A stretch of DNA of 64,000 bases, from positions 2,234,501 through 2,298,500 of the forward strand of contig OZ018412.1 of NCBI GenBank assembly GCA_963969595.1. Reading direction: 5' to 3'. This DNA is from Neckera pumila. Lineage: Eukaryota; Streptophyta; Bryopsida; Hypnales; Neckeraceae. Both the position numbers and the translations under genes were made by a program. The notes below the pieces were generated by a model. That model was given only the letters and a program-made list of their open reading frames with translations. It made no database searches and was not told where the DNA came from. Of the stretch, positions 34,584 to 47,330 are shown one piece after another (within the stretch, counting starts at the first letter, position 1; each line of letters opens with the position of its first letter).

Positions 34584-37500
34584 CTATGTGGAGGGGTTAC
34601 CCACCGTGGGATCCTCTTGATCCGTGGCTAGCGTGTCCACTTGGGCAGGGTCCGCTTCCGCCACCGAAGTCTGCCTCGGACCGAGCGGGGCCTGCAGCAT
34701 TGGATCATATTCCGCAGTCAAGTTAGTGAAGGAGACCTCGACATCTCCAAGTTCCACATCCAGGGCGTAGGGGTCATCGTCGTTGAAGCTCGAACGATGC
34801 ACGGGTTCAGAGGAAGGAACGAAAGGAAATTGACTGAGGGCGAGGTCATCGAACTCGGGGTCGAGAGAACCACTCACCGGTACAATCGTTGGGCTGGGCG
34901 AGGACATCCTCAAGAGACCCGTGGCTGCGGTCTGGGTTGCCGACTGCGAGTTTGTCGTCGACACCCCGGACGCGTTCTGCAACTCACTCGCAGGGGTTGG
35001 ACTGGGAGCCGGCGTCGCTGTTTCTCCCTTCATGGTCTTCAACCACGCTTGGATATTATGCAGCATAGAGCGGGTTTCTGCAAATTTGGCCGCCATTTGC
35101 TCCCTACTTGCCGCATCAGCTTGCCTCTCGGCTGCCCTTATCCTATCCGCCTCTGCCTCCCTGTCCTTCAACTCCTGGATGGTCTTCGTGAACCCCTCCA
35201 CCGTCATGGACTGCTTCTTCCTGTACCGGTCGCCCAGACGTTGCAGATGCAAGACTTCCATCTTCACATCGGCCTTATCCTCCGAAGGAGCCTTCCCCTT
35301 ACTGCTCCCGCCCTCAGTCGCTCCAGCCGCACCCTGTTCAGACGGAGCAGCGGCGGCCCTGGAATGCCTTATGGCGTCCACCATCTCCTTGTACTCCGCC
35401 CTGGTTGCCGCAGCTCGATTCAGACGCGCTTGAAGCTCAACGTCATTTTCATCGTCCTCATCATCGTCTATGACGATGACTTCAACCTCGGCCTTCTCCT
35501 TGGCTTTCTCCGCGGCCAGATCTCGCCTCATCTTCCGGATAAAGTCGATGCATATTCTCTCCTCGGGAGAGGGTGCAGGAAGCTGCGAGACGAGGGTGTC
35601 GATCTGGACTTGGGCAATTGTAACCATCTTGGCCTTCTCCTTACCGCCCACGGGAGCCAGGATCACTCCATCAAGACGGGCCCGCATCTCCTTCACCCTA
35701 TCTGCCAAGAAGTTATTGCTCGGCGGATTGGGCACGGAGCCCACCTCGACACGGACCGTGTTGAACTCCAGCAACTCGTCAGCAGTCATAAGCGACTTCA
35801 TGTCGTCCACTTGCTGCTGCATGTCTTCGAGTTGCAACCTGAGGGGTGCCTCAGGTGTGGCCGATTCCGCTCCAGCAGAAGTGGTAGCTCCTGCAGCTAG
35901 CGCGTTTGATGAAGGTGGAGGCGCGGCCTGTGAAGACGATTCGCCCTGATCAGAACGTGCATTCTGATCCACTTGAGACGGAGTGGCAGGGATGGTAGAA
36001 GCAGGGGTCATAACGATATCCACATCGTGAGATGGCTCGTGGTAGGTTAGGGTGAGAGGGACGACATGATCAGATGGGACGCCCCCACCCCACCCAGGTG
36101 GAGACGTCGGTCGGGGAGCAGGAGGGTGAACACCTTCGGAACGGACGCTCTGATCCTGCACAGACGGAAATAGGGGCCTTGGCGATGGAGGATCCAAGGC
36201 CTCGTCATCCTCGTTCCTGTCTTGGTCCCGCGGAGACGAAGGGCAGGGCGACGGAGTGTCGAGGTCTTCAGAGCGGCCGCCCTGATCCCGCCTCGATGGA
36301 GTGTATGTTTGTGCAGGACTCCCGCCGGGAGTGACACGCTGAGGACGATCGTCTTGACCCTGACGATGGAATCGGGGGACCGGAGGTGTCACCGCACCGG
36401 GCTCACTAGCGAGATCGTTTGTGACCGTCGTCTCGCTGGCCGCCGGTTTCTGTGACTGCTCCACCAAGTCATCTGACTCCGTGTCGCTAGGTTTGCGGTC
36501 TCCTGTGTCGTCCTCATCCTAATCCTCATCCTCGCTGTCGTCGTCGTCGTCGCTCTTGGGTACGTCATCGTCGTCTCCACCTTCGGACTCGGCTCCCACG
36601 ACAGGTTCATCACCGGCTACGTCGCCGGCGTTGTCGTCGTCAGCAAATTCGTCGACGATATTCCGGGCGGCGTCGGCCTCCACTTCCTCGGCTGTCCGAA
36701 TCGGTTCTTCCTCCAACGTCATCGGAGGCGTGTTCCTGTCGTAAACATACCTCAGGGCGTATAGAGGAGGGACCAAGAAGTCGGGCCACATCATGGAACC
36801 AATCCGATTGTGAACTCTGTGCCGGAAAAGACCTTTTTCGGATGGGAGCATGAAGGACACGGAGCTACGGCACAACATCTGTAGTCAGAAGCCAAGACGT
36901 TGTTAGATAATGCGGTACTTAGACTTCACCAACTTGGTAGGATACGATGAGTGGGATAATAGAAAGAGCAGGTTACTATCTTACCGTGCAGGCAGAGATC
37001 GGCTTGGCCCCGGCAAACAAGAGCATGACCGTGCCTTGGTCCCTGCAGAACTTGTCGATGAAGCGGAGGTACGTCTCATACCGGAGCTCAAAACCGGACA
37101 ACATCATCGGATAGTCATGGCGACAGACATCCGCGGATTTGTAGCTCTTGTCGTCCGTCTCCAACGGCTCCTCTTCATCCGCCGAAAGTTTTGGAACGAT
37201 GCCCTCCTGGTCCACGAGCTTCGAGTTCATGAAACTCTTGGAGTATCTCTGCAGGTACATGACGATGTCTTCGCTCTTGTCCTTCACGAGTGGTTTGCCC
37301 TTGCTGCGCTTGTAAACGCAGTCGCGCGTGAGTTTGTGTCCCAGCAACACGTCCATCAGCATGTTCTGCACTGTGGCCAATCTCCTCTTGTTTAGGATGA
37401 CCATCCACGTGTGCACGAGCTTGGACATATTCTTGTTTGTGACCTTGTCCATGTGCTTCAGCACATACTTGTACGCAGAGTTGATCTCCATTTTCCCCAC

Positions 37501-40500
37501 CTTGGGAAATTGGCGGAGGTCCATGATCCCGACCTCGGCGTACTTCCAGCTTGCGGGTCCGGGAGAACTGGTCGACCAGTATTCATTACGGTAGAGATAG
37601 AGTTGAGGGTCAAAATTCATCGTTGGTTGACTCCACCTGCAAACCGAGGCGCGTGAGTACTGACCGACACTGGTCGACCTCTCGTTGTTCTGCATGACTC
37701 TGTCTAGGGCCGCAACGAGGTCATTCGGTTTCGGTTCCTTCTTCGCCCCCGACTTGCATTCCACCTTCAGCCAGGAATCACCAAGTCTTTGAAGAACCCC
37801 CATGTGGAAGCCGTTTATACCGAGGACCGCCTTCAGATTCCGCCAGTTCTCTAGGGCGAGGTCACCACTGTCCTTGTCGAAGACGTCCACGGCCTCAAGA
37901 ATTCCCAATCGCTTGGCCCTTGCTACCAACTCCCTGACGAGTACTGTCTTGTGCTTCTTGTTCGTGCACCACTGACCGAATGAGAGGGCCGTGTTCCAGC
38001 AATACGGCTTCCTCAGGTACATTTTAGGTGGGGCGTCCAAGATTTTGCGTCCCAGCTCACCCACCGCGGAATCATCCAATCCGGACAATGCCCTCAACTG
38101 ATTCTGGGACCACGTGATTGGCCTGTATGGCTTGCAATCCCCATCCGCGTCTACCTTTTCCTTGAAAGGGCAGTCCGAATCGAGGTCGTGCAGATCGCCG
38201 GAATCCTCCGAGTCGAAGACACTCTTCCAGATCGCCCATGTGTCGTCCGACGCCATGAAGAGCTTGCGCTCCCCCCCCCCCTTCCGAACTCATAGGGCTT
38301 TTTCGTCCCACTGGTGTTCTTTGGACTGAAGGTTGCATCAAAACTCTGCTCCACCTTCTCCCGGAACACCTGCACATGGACAGAAGACATACGTAAATGG
38401 GCAGGTAACACACAGGTTTAGGACGGCCGTTCTAATCCTACCTCCTACCGCAGACACTATCGATTTGTAGTGAGGGACATTCAATTTGAACCATGTAGAA
38501 CTAGGCCATCTGATATCTAGCAGTATTATTAACTACTTCATCCACAATGTACTGCATGATTATAACTACAAGACGTGAACATCAGAGCGTCCGCTCTAGA
38601 GTGTTGGCTTGTCATAGTACCTGGAACCTCTTGAGTTCGTCCTGGTCTTCCGGATTCGCGTTCTTCCGGAATATCGACGGTTTTCCTGCGGCCACCCAGA
38701 GGTGCCGGCAGTGGACGATGGTTACCGACACAAACGTCAGGAACGGGATGCTCGTATTCCCGTCGTTGCACTTTGATGACAACGCGTGAAGGTGGTCCTT
38801 GTTCTCGGACCATACGATCTCGCATATCCAATTCTGCATGGTCTTGGATATGTTATCGTCGTCGACGGCGAACTCCCCTGAAGTGATCTTCCTAGCGGCC
38901 TTCCAGGTGTGTTGGCCGTTGATGATCTTGAATTTCCCGGCATCGACGCAGTCATTCCAGCAGGTTGGCCTGACCGGCGTGTCGGGCATGACTGTCAGGA
39001 TTTGTTTCGTGAAATTCAGCTTCATGATTCGGTCGAGAATTTTCACCACTCCACCATCCTGAAGCAGCCTATAGATTATGCCCGACTTCTCGTCTGTGTT
39101 CACCATGTCCTCCAAGTTCAACTCAAAGTAATTGCCACGGCCAAAGATGTACATATAACGCGATTTCTCCTTGAACTTCTTGTTGGCCTGGGCCTCGGCC
39201 TTCAAGCGCCTCCTCATTTTGGATTCCTGCTCACGCTTAGCTTGCGGTTTGAAATCCACCGGCACTATCAGCTTCTCCGGGATGTCCGCTGGATTGAACG
39301 GAACCGTATTCGGGTTGTCAACCCATTTTCCGTCCTTCTTCTTGTACGCGACGGACCGAGCTTGCTCTTCATTTATTTCCGGGTACTCCGTTAATGAGCT
39401 TTGCGTCGACATGCTCGGGGCTCCTTCGGACGTCTCTGAACTCGGTGAGTTGACCCGCTGACGCTTGCTCCACCTGTTCGCATCCTCGCCTTCCGCAGGC
39501 GACGATGGACCTGCGTCAGCCTGTGCGGGCTTGCGTTTCTTTGTCTTGACTTTCACATTAGGGCGCCTCTCCTTGGGGAGAGCGTCCCCCGCTTTCTCAC
39601 CCGTCTGACTTCTATTCGAAGGTTCGGGTGCCGCCGTCTTCCGCTCTGGAGTCTGTTGCTGCCGTGGTGCAGCATGGCCGGCTGTGGATTGCTGTTGCTC
39701 ATTCTGGATCGGCGCTTGGCTTGCTGGGTTTGGTCTAAGCCAACTTGGAGCGGATGCAGCCGTCCTTCGGGTTTGCCCTGCTGGGATAGGGGTAGCCGTC
39801 CCCGTTGTGACGTTTCGAGGCGGGCTCGGAGCAGCAGCGGCGGCCTCCCCGGTGAGGGCTGTTGAGGGTGGTGGCCGGGAGCGGGGGACTGCTCCGGAGC
39901 CTGAGGCGGCAGTTTTCTTGGCCTTCTTCATCGGGTTCGACTGAGCGTCCATTTCTCGATGATGAGATTCCTGGGAGACCATCTTCTGTGTTAGCGTAGC
40001 CGTGTGTATAGAATTGGCGTTTTGAAGGTACATGCTAATCGTCTTCGCGGTTTCCCTAAAGTCATGAGCATGGGCTTGGCATCTATCCTGAATATCTAGC
40101 ATAAGTCCCCTGTATATTTGGGGCACCTTGTCACGATTCTTTACTAGGCGTTCGGTGCACATCGTCATGCGATCTTCAACACAAATTACGATGACTCCGA
40201 GGACATTGTTTGTGGAATTTACAACGTCTATGAGGACGGCCTCTTGCATGACGCTGATGTTAATGACTATTATCTGCTTGAACGACTTCCACCTGGGACC
40301 GCCATTTCTAGTGAATCCAAGCTCCAGACTGAACACGGGTGAGTCGTTCACAAAATCCATCTCGACAGTCCACAGGGCCTTGGACAACATGAACTGCAGA
40401 GGGACTTTATCTTCTATGTGCGGTTTCCAGGACTCGTGAATATGATCTGACGATATTCTTCTCAAGTAGCCCGTGAGTGGTGGCTTGCTCTGCAAGAATG

Positions 40501-40507
40501 ACTCCAT
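34584..40507 (-). CDS. Very large ParB/sulfiredoxin-motif protein, cargo of the giant element (frame broken twice)
   Basis: I model exons 40507-38621, 38369-36985 and 36878-34584, all joining in phase 0 with GT-AG borders; the product is about 1,850 residues. Exon 1 has a Pro/Ala-rich linker, basic KVKTKKRKP (possible nuclear signal) and, near residue 528, KFKIINGQHTWKAARKI, the signature of ParB/sulfiredoxin-like domains that bind nucleotide or DNA. Exon 2 contains FCRDQGTVMLLFAGAKPISA, unassigned. Exon 3 begins with an acidic stretch and holds coiled-coil-prone segments. Two breaks occur. An 11-G run (38271-38281) puts exon 2 out of frame by one base. A TAG at 36519-36521 lies inside an Asp/Glu run (SEDED, stop, DEDDTG). 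With those set aside, the frame stays open over almost 6 kb, so the decay, or sequencing error, is recent. Confidence 0.6.
36519..36521 (-). other. In-frame TAG within the acidic tract of the ParB-motif gene
   Basis: The frame upstream (36878-36522) and downstream (36518-34584) is the same. Acidic residues continue on both sides of the stop, so a single substitution in a Glu (GAG) or Gln (CAG) codon explains it. Confidence 0.85.
38271..38281 (-). other. Homopolymer frameshift (11 G on the coding strand)
   Basis: Upstream the frame reads KNTSGTKKPYEFGR. Downstream the open frame (ERKLFMASDDTWAIW) is one base off. With 12 or 9 G the exon would be a whole number of codons and phase 0 at both ends. 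Homopolymer length is a common assembly error, so this may not be real. Confidence 0.8.
38417..38599. repeat. Two GC-rich palindromes in an intron of the ParB-motif gene
   Basis: TTTAGGACGGCCGTTCTAAT (38417-38436) and CAGAGCGTCCGCTCTAG (38583-38599) both lie within the modelled intron 38370-38620. They belong to the palindrome family that recurs at 40.5-41.7 kb and in the 147-bp satellite. Confidence 0.8.
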
Positions 40508-40534
40508 TTCACTGTGCACACAAACTTTTGCACA

Positions 40535-40620
40535 TTAGACCGCGCGGTCTAAACTGGATATGCTGTATGCCAAACACAATTTAGCAACAAGTCCTCGGAT
40601 GTTTAGACCGCGCGCTCTGA
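40535..40620. promoter_or_regulatory. Two palindromes just upstream of the ParB-motif gene start
   Basis: TTAGACCGCGCGGTCTAA (40535-40552) is a perfect 18-bp palindrome 28 bp before the chosen ATG. TTTAGACCGCGCGCTCTGA (40602-40620) is a near copy. Position and symmetry suggest a protein-binding site, but function is inferred. Confidence 0.6.
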
Positions 40621-40991
40621 TGTATTTTGTGACCCCAATATTACTCCTCATGGTGTTGTCGATCACGGGTTATTATTGAGCATTTAATTTGGTCCACCCG
40701 AATGTGTCCCGCCCTAGCCTTGACGCGCTAAGCAGCTTGCATCAGTACAGCTATGAATCTAGAGTCCGATCTCTACTTCTGTAGGGTTCAGACTGGCCGA
40801 TCTGATCTTCACTTGTCGCATGTGAACGTGGCCTTCACTATTCGTCTTACTGCATTGTATGTCTACTCATATTCATCCACCCTGACTACTTTGTACTTGC
40901 GTATCTAGAGTTAGCTTAAGCCGACTGAGTTAGACTTGTTTCCGTATTCTGTTCATGCTACACTGCACAATCAATCTTGATGTGACCACTG

Positions 40992-41733
40992 TTTAGACCG
41001 GCCGTTCGGAACCTACAGACATCCGTGGTATATCATTTTAGTGGTGGCCTACTTTTTTAGCTGTTTGCCCTCGGACTTTCGAGCTATTGGTTCTCAGATA
41101 CTTATGCGTTGATTCTCCCTCGTAATTTGTTCTCTAAATCTGACAGGTTTGTTTGACTTTTTTTAAATCTGGGGACACCATTCATAATTTGTTTCAGAGC
41201 AGACGTCTTGATGTATTTCTTCTCAAGCAGGCGTTTTTAAGTTCCGCATATTCTAATTTTTTCGCCTGTGTCTTCCTAGGGATCACCATATCTGCTCGAG
41301 AACCGATCGGCTGCTTTCATCTGGTTTAGGGGGGGTCGTTCTGAAGTTTAGGGTTCTGGATTTCATCTGTACCTCTAGACACAATTGGTTTCGCGTACTC
41401 TACCTTTGCGTTCTCTATCTATTCAGCTTTGGGTTTGGCGTTTTTGTCTCTTCTCCTTCCTTCTCATCCGAGTCGTTTCGAGCGGCTGTTCTAGGCCTGA
41501 ACTATTCTGGGCTCTCTACTCTACCTCTAGCTTTGGAGCGGGACTCCGGTTCTATTGTCCAGTTTCCGTTGCCCTTTTCTCAGATGTTCAGAGCGGCCGC
41601 TTTAATACTGGCCGTTGCACCCCTTGAAGGTGTTTAGAGCGGCCGCTCTGAACATCTTTCACAGCCTTAGTTGTTTAGGACGGCCGTTCTAAACATCCTC
41701 CTCGGCAGGAACTGTTTAGAGCGACCATTCTAG
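40992..41733. repeat. Cluster of five GC-rich palindromes
   Basis: Members are TTTAGACCGGCCGTTCGGA (40992), TTCAGAGCGGCCGCTTTAA (41588), TTTAGAGCGGCCGCTCTGAA (41633), TTTAGGACGGCCGTTCTAAA (41674) and TTTAGAGCGACCATTCTAGA (41714). Half-sites TTTAGRNCG are conserved around a variable centre. All lie in the probable 5' intron of the ParB-motif gene. Confidence 0.85.
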
Positions 41734-42371
41734 ACAACCTCCTCGGCTAGAGTTTCTGTTCTATACCAGCAGGATGTTCTACTTTTCTGAAATTCGGAAA
41801 TACGAGTATAGAGACTTGTAGTACCTGATTCCCGGGATGATCACTGTTGACGCAGGTACCGCCGAGCTTGTCCAACTTCCAATGCCGGGCCTTCCAAGCT
41901 TAATGAATCACTCCAATTAGAAAGATGACCTTCAAAACCTCGACGACTATGTCTTGGACAACCTGAATGAGAATGATACGAAGTCAATTCTCAACTCCAA
42001 ACAAACTAACTTTACAATAACAACAGCACAAATAAGAAGAAACCCTAGAAATAAGAATAGATCACTGTGATCTATAATGCAAACATACTGAACATGTAAA
42101 CGTACTGAAACTAGTTCTTCTGTTTCGCAGAAAACTGTAATAGAAACAAGGCAAAACACTAAGACATTCTACTGAAACTAAAGCCAATCTGCAGAGAAGT
42201 CGGGAAATTCCAGTGAAGCAGATTGACATTGACATTGCAAGATTGAAACAAGAACTGCCACCGCACAAAACCCTAAAACCCAGCACAATAAACGTAACTA
42301 ACCAGAGTTGAATAACATGAAGCCAAAACCTCGAAATGACGCAAAACCTGAAAATGAAAAGTGAACCTTAC

Positions 42372-42720
42372 CTTCTCTACAACAGATGACGCCGCCACAA
42401 ACTCCGCCACCGCCGCAGGGAACTCCGGCACCACACAGAAGCACGCGCCACAATGACAGCAGCAAAGTGAAGACACAAAAACAAGGAAAACCGAAATGCA
42501 AAAGCAGCAGCAACGGAGCAGCGAGAAAGGAAGAACAAGAGAAAACACAGGAAACCCTGGCGCGTAGAGACGACGATCAACCGAGGCGGACGACTTCGAA
42601 CCGGAGCTGCACCAAAGCTCCACCGAACCTAGAGTTTGCCCTATGCTCGTGCCGGACCTGCATCGAACCAGATTTTGCCCTATGGCCGCGCGAAGCCCTA
42701 AACCAAATTCTAAAAAGTTA
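42372..42720 (-). promoter_or_regulatory. Probable 5' untranslated exon of the ParB-motif gene
   Basis: On the minus strand this GC- and pyrimidine-rich stretch contains AGGGTTTCC and many CTT/TTC runs typical of plant leaders. It ends GAGAAG followed by the donor GTAAGG (42371). An acceptor (GTGCACAG) lies four bases before the ATG at 40507, implying a 1.86-kb 5' intron that contains the palindrome cluster. The proposal rests on splice motifs and composition only. Confidence 0.4.
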
Positions 42721-43330
42721 TTTCTTTCGGACATTTGTAACCGTAGGATCTTGTAGTAAGATAGTTTGAGAATATGTAGAAAAAAAATTTGAATTTTCCA
42801 CCTTGTAGATTGCAAGATAAAAGCATTTGATTTGACAAGAATCCTTTTTTCGGAAGCGCGAAGAATCGGGCAACTGCAATTGAAAAGACCACATTTAAAT
42901 GAACAATGTCCAAAATTGTGGTTACTCCTCAAATTTAATGGTTTGTATTCAAGTTCACGACATGCTTGAAAATTTTGAATCATTTTGAATTTCAAAACAT
43001 ATACGAAAAAAATACATCATAGAAAGAAAGTAGAGAATGATTGACAACACTAAATTACGGAATATAATTATGGAATTGAAAAATGTCAATCCCCATGGTT
43101 TAATGTTGTAAGGTTCATTGTACATTGTATGCCTTTATTTTTTTCAAAGAATATTAAAAATTGAGTTAAATGAAGGACTTCCATTTTTTTTTGGAAGGAA
43201 TCCATAAGTACTTGCAAACTAGAATAAAACTTCATTTTCATCTCATACATCAAATGGAATTATTCAAAAATTTACACGTATACATAAATCTATAAAACCA
43301 TATTGAATTTTTTATTAATTATACTAAATT
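42710..43330. mobile_element. Truncated TTAA-type element, family 3
   Basis: It shares the runs around GTAACCGTAGGATCTT, TTGTAGATTGCAAGAT and ATGTCAATCCCCATGG with the family 3 copy at 20807-21741. Neither TTAA terminus is intact. Confidence 0.5.
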
Positions 43331-46300
43331 TCTTAAAAAACAATTTCACATTTTTATTAATTATAATTCCTATTTGGCTGGAATATGTTGTAGGGTATAT
43401 TTACTAAAAAATAAGTTACTACTACATTATTTTAGTGTACTCAGTACTTCAAGCTTAGGGAATTTCAAGCTCCCTTCTTTTTTTAGGCCTACTCACGACT
43501 CAGATTTAGAAAATTTGAAGTTTCCATTGTTTTAAGGCCTACTTGGTACTCCAACTTAGGGAATTTCAAACTCCATTTTCCTAGGGCCTATTGACTACTT
43601 AGAATTAGGAAATTGAAGCTCTATTTTGTTTTTGTCCTATTCATTATTTAGAATTAGAGAATTTGAATTTGCGCTTCAGGATTCATGGACTGTGTCTCTG
43701 AAATCTACAAAGTTACCAACTCTCAAGCAGGAGTACTCAGTATACATGCATTCAATGTTCATATGGAATCTTGAAAATGGAATGAAACAAGAACATAAAC
43801 ACATTCACAAATACAATTTCCTCATGCAACATTCTATTTTTGAACTAACAACTTCATATATGAACTAAAAGAGAAAGGAACATACAGCTTCCTACAACAC
43901 ATTCATATAAAATTGAAAGAATTGTAAATGCACCTTCCTACTACACAATCATATGAAACTAAAAAGGCAAAAAAATACACCTTGCTACAATTCAATTCAT
44001 CACCCGGCTACAACAGCTGCTTCAACATTCCTTAAATTATTATACAATTACTATACTTATAGCTGGACCAACTAATAAGGCCGGCCAAAACTGGATACTT
44101 GTCATCCTAATTTCATATCTATGGGGGTATTCTAGGTTTATCATTTTTTCTACTTGATCCTATTATGCAACATTCTGTAGTTATTAGAAGACATGCAATG
44201 TTATTCTATGAATAGTACAGTATACCAAATGAGATTATAATTCTTAATTTAAATATTTTTTGAAAAAACTTTTATTTGTCAGTAGTGTCAAATTTAGTTA
44301 TTTTGTTGTTTTGGTTGCGATGATGTGGTCAATTTTTGATAGAAATCTGTTGAAATCAAAGAAATTTTCTCAAAAATTCATTAGATCAACGAGACCTAAA
44401 CAACAGAAAACTTGAATTTTCTTCTAGTGTACTTGCATGTATTCAAATATCGACATCATTTACTGCACTTCCGAGAAAATGACATACCATCCAATAACTG
44501 TTTGAACATATAGTAAGAATATACCATACGCTTGTAGGTGTCTCCAAATGTAGCAATTGTTTTTTGAACTCACAAAACATAATTAATTCTAATATTCTGT
44601 TGACCACAAAACTTAAAATATTCATTTGGAAAATGAATTTCTATACACCCAGCTTGGGTGCATCACTCTTTCTATGTCTTATACCCCCGTGCGGCAAGGA
44701 GGTATTTTTTGGGGGTCTATTTATCTCCAAGGTCTTAAAAAAGGGGCCCATATAATTATATAATTCGGCAAAATTACTTATATTATGGTACCCTATCATT
44801 ACTTATACTACCCATGTCACAGCGATTCTTTTCCCCTTCTGTCCCCCTATTTCTTCCATCCAATTTTTTTTGCAAGGTACATTGGATGGGTTTACAAGTA
44901 TCTTCATATTTTGCATTGAATTTTTTTAGTAGACACTTTTGTTTTCCTGAATTCCTTGTGCATGCTTGACAATGTGAATTTGTTTTTTTTTCCTATTTGA
45001 ATATTTATTTGTAAATTTCTAAAGATTTTAAAATACTAAAAATTATTAACACGTGTGTACCCTAGAAAATCACTTATAAGAATAATACATTGAAGAAAGG
45101 TAGATCTATTATAAAGATTATTTTTTTTATATTAAAAGTCTTTGTTTATGAATCATTGAAAATGACAATGTTCTTGGTAGCCCAAAAAATATTAAATGGA
45201 TTCAGCATCATCTTATGAAGATAAGCCAAAAATCCTAAACCCTAAACCCCAAACCTTTAAACCCTAAATCCTAAACCCTAAACCCACATACAAACAGTAG
45301 TAAATGGTGAAAATGAAGACCCAAATGAGCAGTTCCTAAATTAGATGTACAAAAAGTGAAAGGATCACATTAGTAGGCCTATTAACTTACTTGGAATACA
45401 TTTCACCCTTTGCATGTCTCCTACTTTAGTTGTAAATACTCTATACTCTTTTATCTCCCCAAAAGAAGAGCTTCCCTACTTTTGGCCACATGTCATTTTT
45501 AAAATGTAGTAAATGATCCACACGGGACAGCCAACAAACGCATGTTTGTCATTTACGGGATAATTGAAAAATAAACATGTGAAGAAGTTGTAGCATCTTT
45601 TGGAGATTTGTAATTGTCCAAATGCAATGTACGATATATTTACACTGATAGAGTAGGTGTAATCACAACGATATTACGTATATACAAAGATTAAATTGGT
45701 CTTCATGTTATAAGTGTGCTTGAAAAATAGATTTTATAAATTATGCACTCGCCTCAATGGAGTCATTAGCTTAGAAGTTTAGTGTACACCTGAGATCGGG
45801 GCCTGCTTTATGGTAGGTTGTTTACCTATTATATTTGTAATTTACTATAAGCGAAGTATTGTTAGAAATACTTTTTATTTTCCATTTAGTATAGCACCCT
45901 ACATTTTAAAAATCTTTTCTGCCTTCTGTTGTTTTCTTCTCCTATTTTGCTTTACTCTTTTTTCCCTTCTCTTCCGAAACCCTTCATTATGGTTATTTAA
46001 AACTCATATATGCGCCAATTCAGGGAACTTATTCTTCAGCGTATTTGTATATTTTTTCCAATATCTTTGAATATAGTGGAATCATCACAATTGTTTTTGT
46101 ATTCTTGATACATGAATTTGAAATCGAACATTAGAGCTACACTAAAACCTGCAAAAATTGATCCTCTGAACACCCTAAGACCTCTTCAAACAAATAGAGC
46201 CGGGTGGTCCCGACTTGGGGATTAAAATAAGCTGTAGAACAAAATGACACCTTCCCTAGGAATAGTAGTGCATCTCGGCCTTGTCCAGAAAAGAAAAATC

Positions 46301-46460
46301 AATTAGTTCCAGCAGGTCGTTTTCCTCATGTATCCTTTGGGCAACTTCTTGTGTAGTGCAAATTCTTTCTAAAGCAATTACTCTCTCTAAAGCAATCTTG
46401 TTAGGCAGTCCCGGACCAATCAGGTTAGAGAGGTCTTACTGTACAAATGTTTTTGAAGCC
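43331..46460. other. AT-rich interior of the giant element, no gene recognised
   Basis: A loose repeat of GGGAATTTCAA(A/G)CTCC- and TAGGCCTACT-type phrases occurs at 43430-43640. Short frames (43626-43868, 44564-44755, 45810-46070) show no domain. A telomere-like run is listed separately. Confidence 0.5.
45233..45287. repeat. Interstitial plant-type telomeric repeats (degenerate)
   Basis: About seven CCCTAAA-like units, several with C or T changes (CCCCAAA, CCTTTAAA), lie in AT-rich DNA of the giant element. Confidence 0.8.
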
Positions 46461-46462
46461 CA

Positions 46463-46990
46463 AATTGACAAAGGCCTATTTGGCACTTCCTGGAATTTGT
46501 TCTAAATGGAACAAAATGCCAACATTTTTATAAGTTGTATCAATGATTTTTTTTTTTATTGTAACCATATAAATCCGAACTGGACACGTTAGAGATCTTA
46601 TGGGTTCTGTATGTTCTCGACGTTTTAAATTTTTCCCAAATTGCACCCTCTTACTTTATTTGAACCCTAAAACCCTAAACCCTAAACCCTAAACCCTAAA
46701 ACCCTCTTACTTTATTTGAATCTAAAACAACATTTTCATAAGTTGTGCGAATTTCTTTTCAATCGTGACCGTACAAATTCAAACTAGACATGTTAGGACC
46801 ACATATGAAAAGAAAATACAACAATATAATTTATGAATCGGAAAATGATAATGTTCAATCGTGAGAGTATTCCAACTATGGAAATCTTTCAATTCTCATT
46901 TTGCATATCACATCTATAAAATTGGTCACCCCAGAAATATGAGGTTGATTAAAGATGCGGAAGTACACTTCAAAAATAGCTGAACCCCTA
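46463..46990. mobile_element. TTAA-type element, family 2 fragment with telomeric insertion
   Basis: It matches family 2 in inverted orientation (runs around GGAACAAAATGCCAACAT and AAGTTGTATCAAT). The body is interrupted by telomeric repeats at 46662-46701. Confidence 0.5.
46646..46720. repeat. Telomeric repeats flanked by a 19-bp direct duplication
   Basis: CCCTCTTACTTTATTTGAA occurs at 46646-46664 and 46702-46720. Between the copies are about five near-perfect CCCTAAA units. Such a structure fits repair of a staggered break with telomeric sequence added. Confidence 0.85.
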
Positions 46991-47330
46991 AATTCCCAAG
47001 GCCATTTTCATGTGGAAAACCCCCCAAAACTGCCATTTAGGCTGTGTTCATCCAAGAACACAAGAAAAAAACAATTTAGAATCTAACCATAGGATTTCAT
47101 ACTTCACTTGTCAAAGATGATGTGGTAAAAATTTCATGAAGTTTGACCGTATAGATTGGAAGATATTATTTAGCAGTGAAAGTTGAAAATAAAATTTTAT
47201 TTTGAACACTGACCAACAATTTCATATGACTTTGACCGCCATTTGCTGATTTTTTTGACACTACAGACTTTGAATTTCAAATTTTTTATATTGAAGTTAT
47301 AAGTTGAAAGTCTACAGAAAATAAAGTATA
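46982..47330. mobile_element. Truncated TTAA-type element, family 1-like
   Basis: It begins TGAACCCCTAAATTCCCAAG and contains the CTAACCATAGGATTTCATAC- and TTTGACCG-type phrases of the family. It decays into low-complexity AT sequence. Confidence 0.45.

Noticed and set aside
34641..35949. Plus-strand frames of 159-419 codons opposite the ParB-motif gene
   Set aside because: They have no domains, and the minus strand stays open in one frame across several exons with proper splice borders.
36985..37100. DNA methyltransferase assignment for FCRDQGTVMLLFAGAKPISA
   Set aside because: The phrase loosely resembles an SAM-binding motif, but no DPPY or SPPY catalytic motif is seen in the exon.
42386..42995. 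Protein-coding frames at 42.3-43.0 kb on both strands
   Set aside because: The stretch fits a GC-rich 5' untranslated exon better, with a good donor and no domain in either translation.
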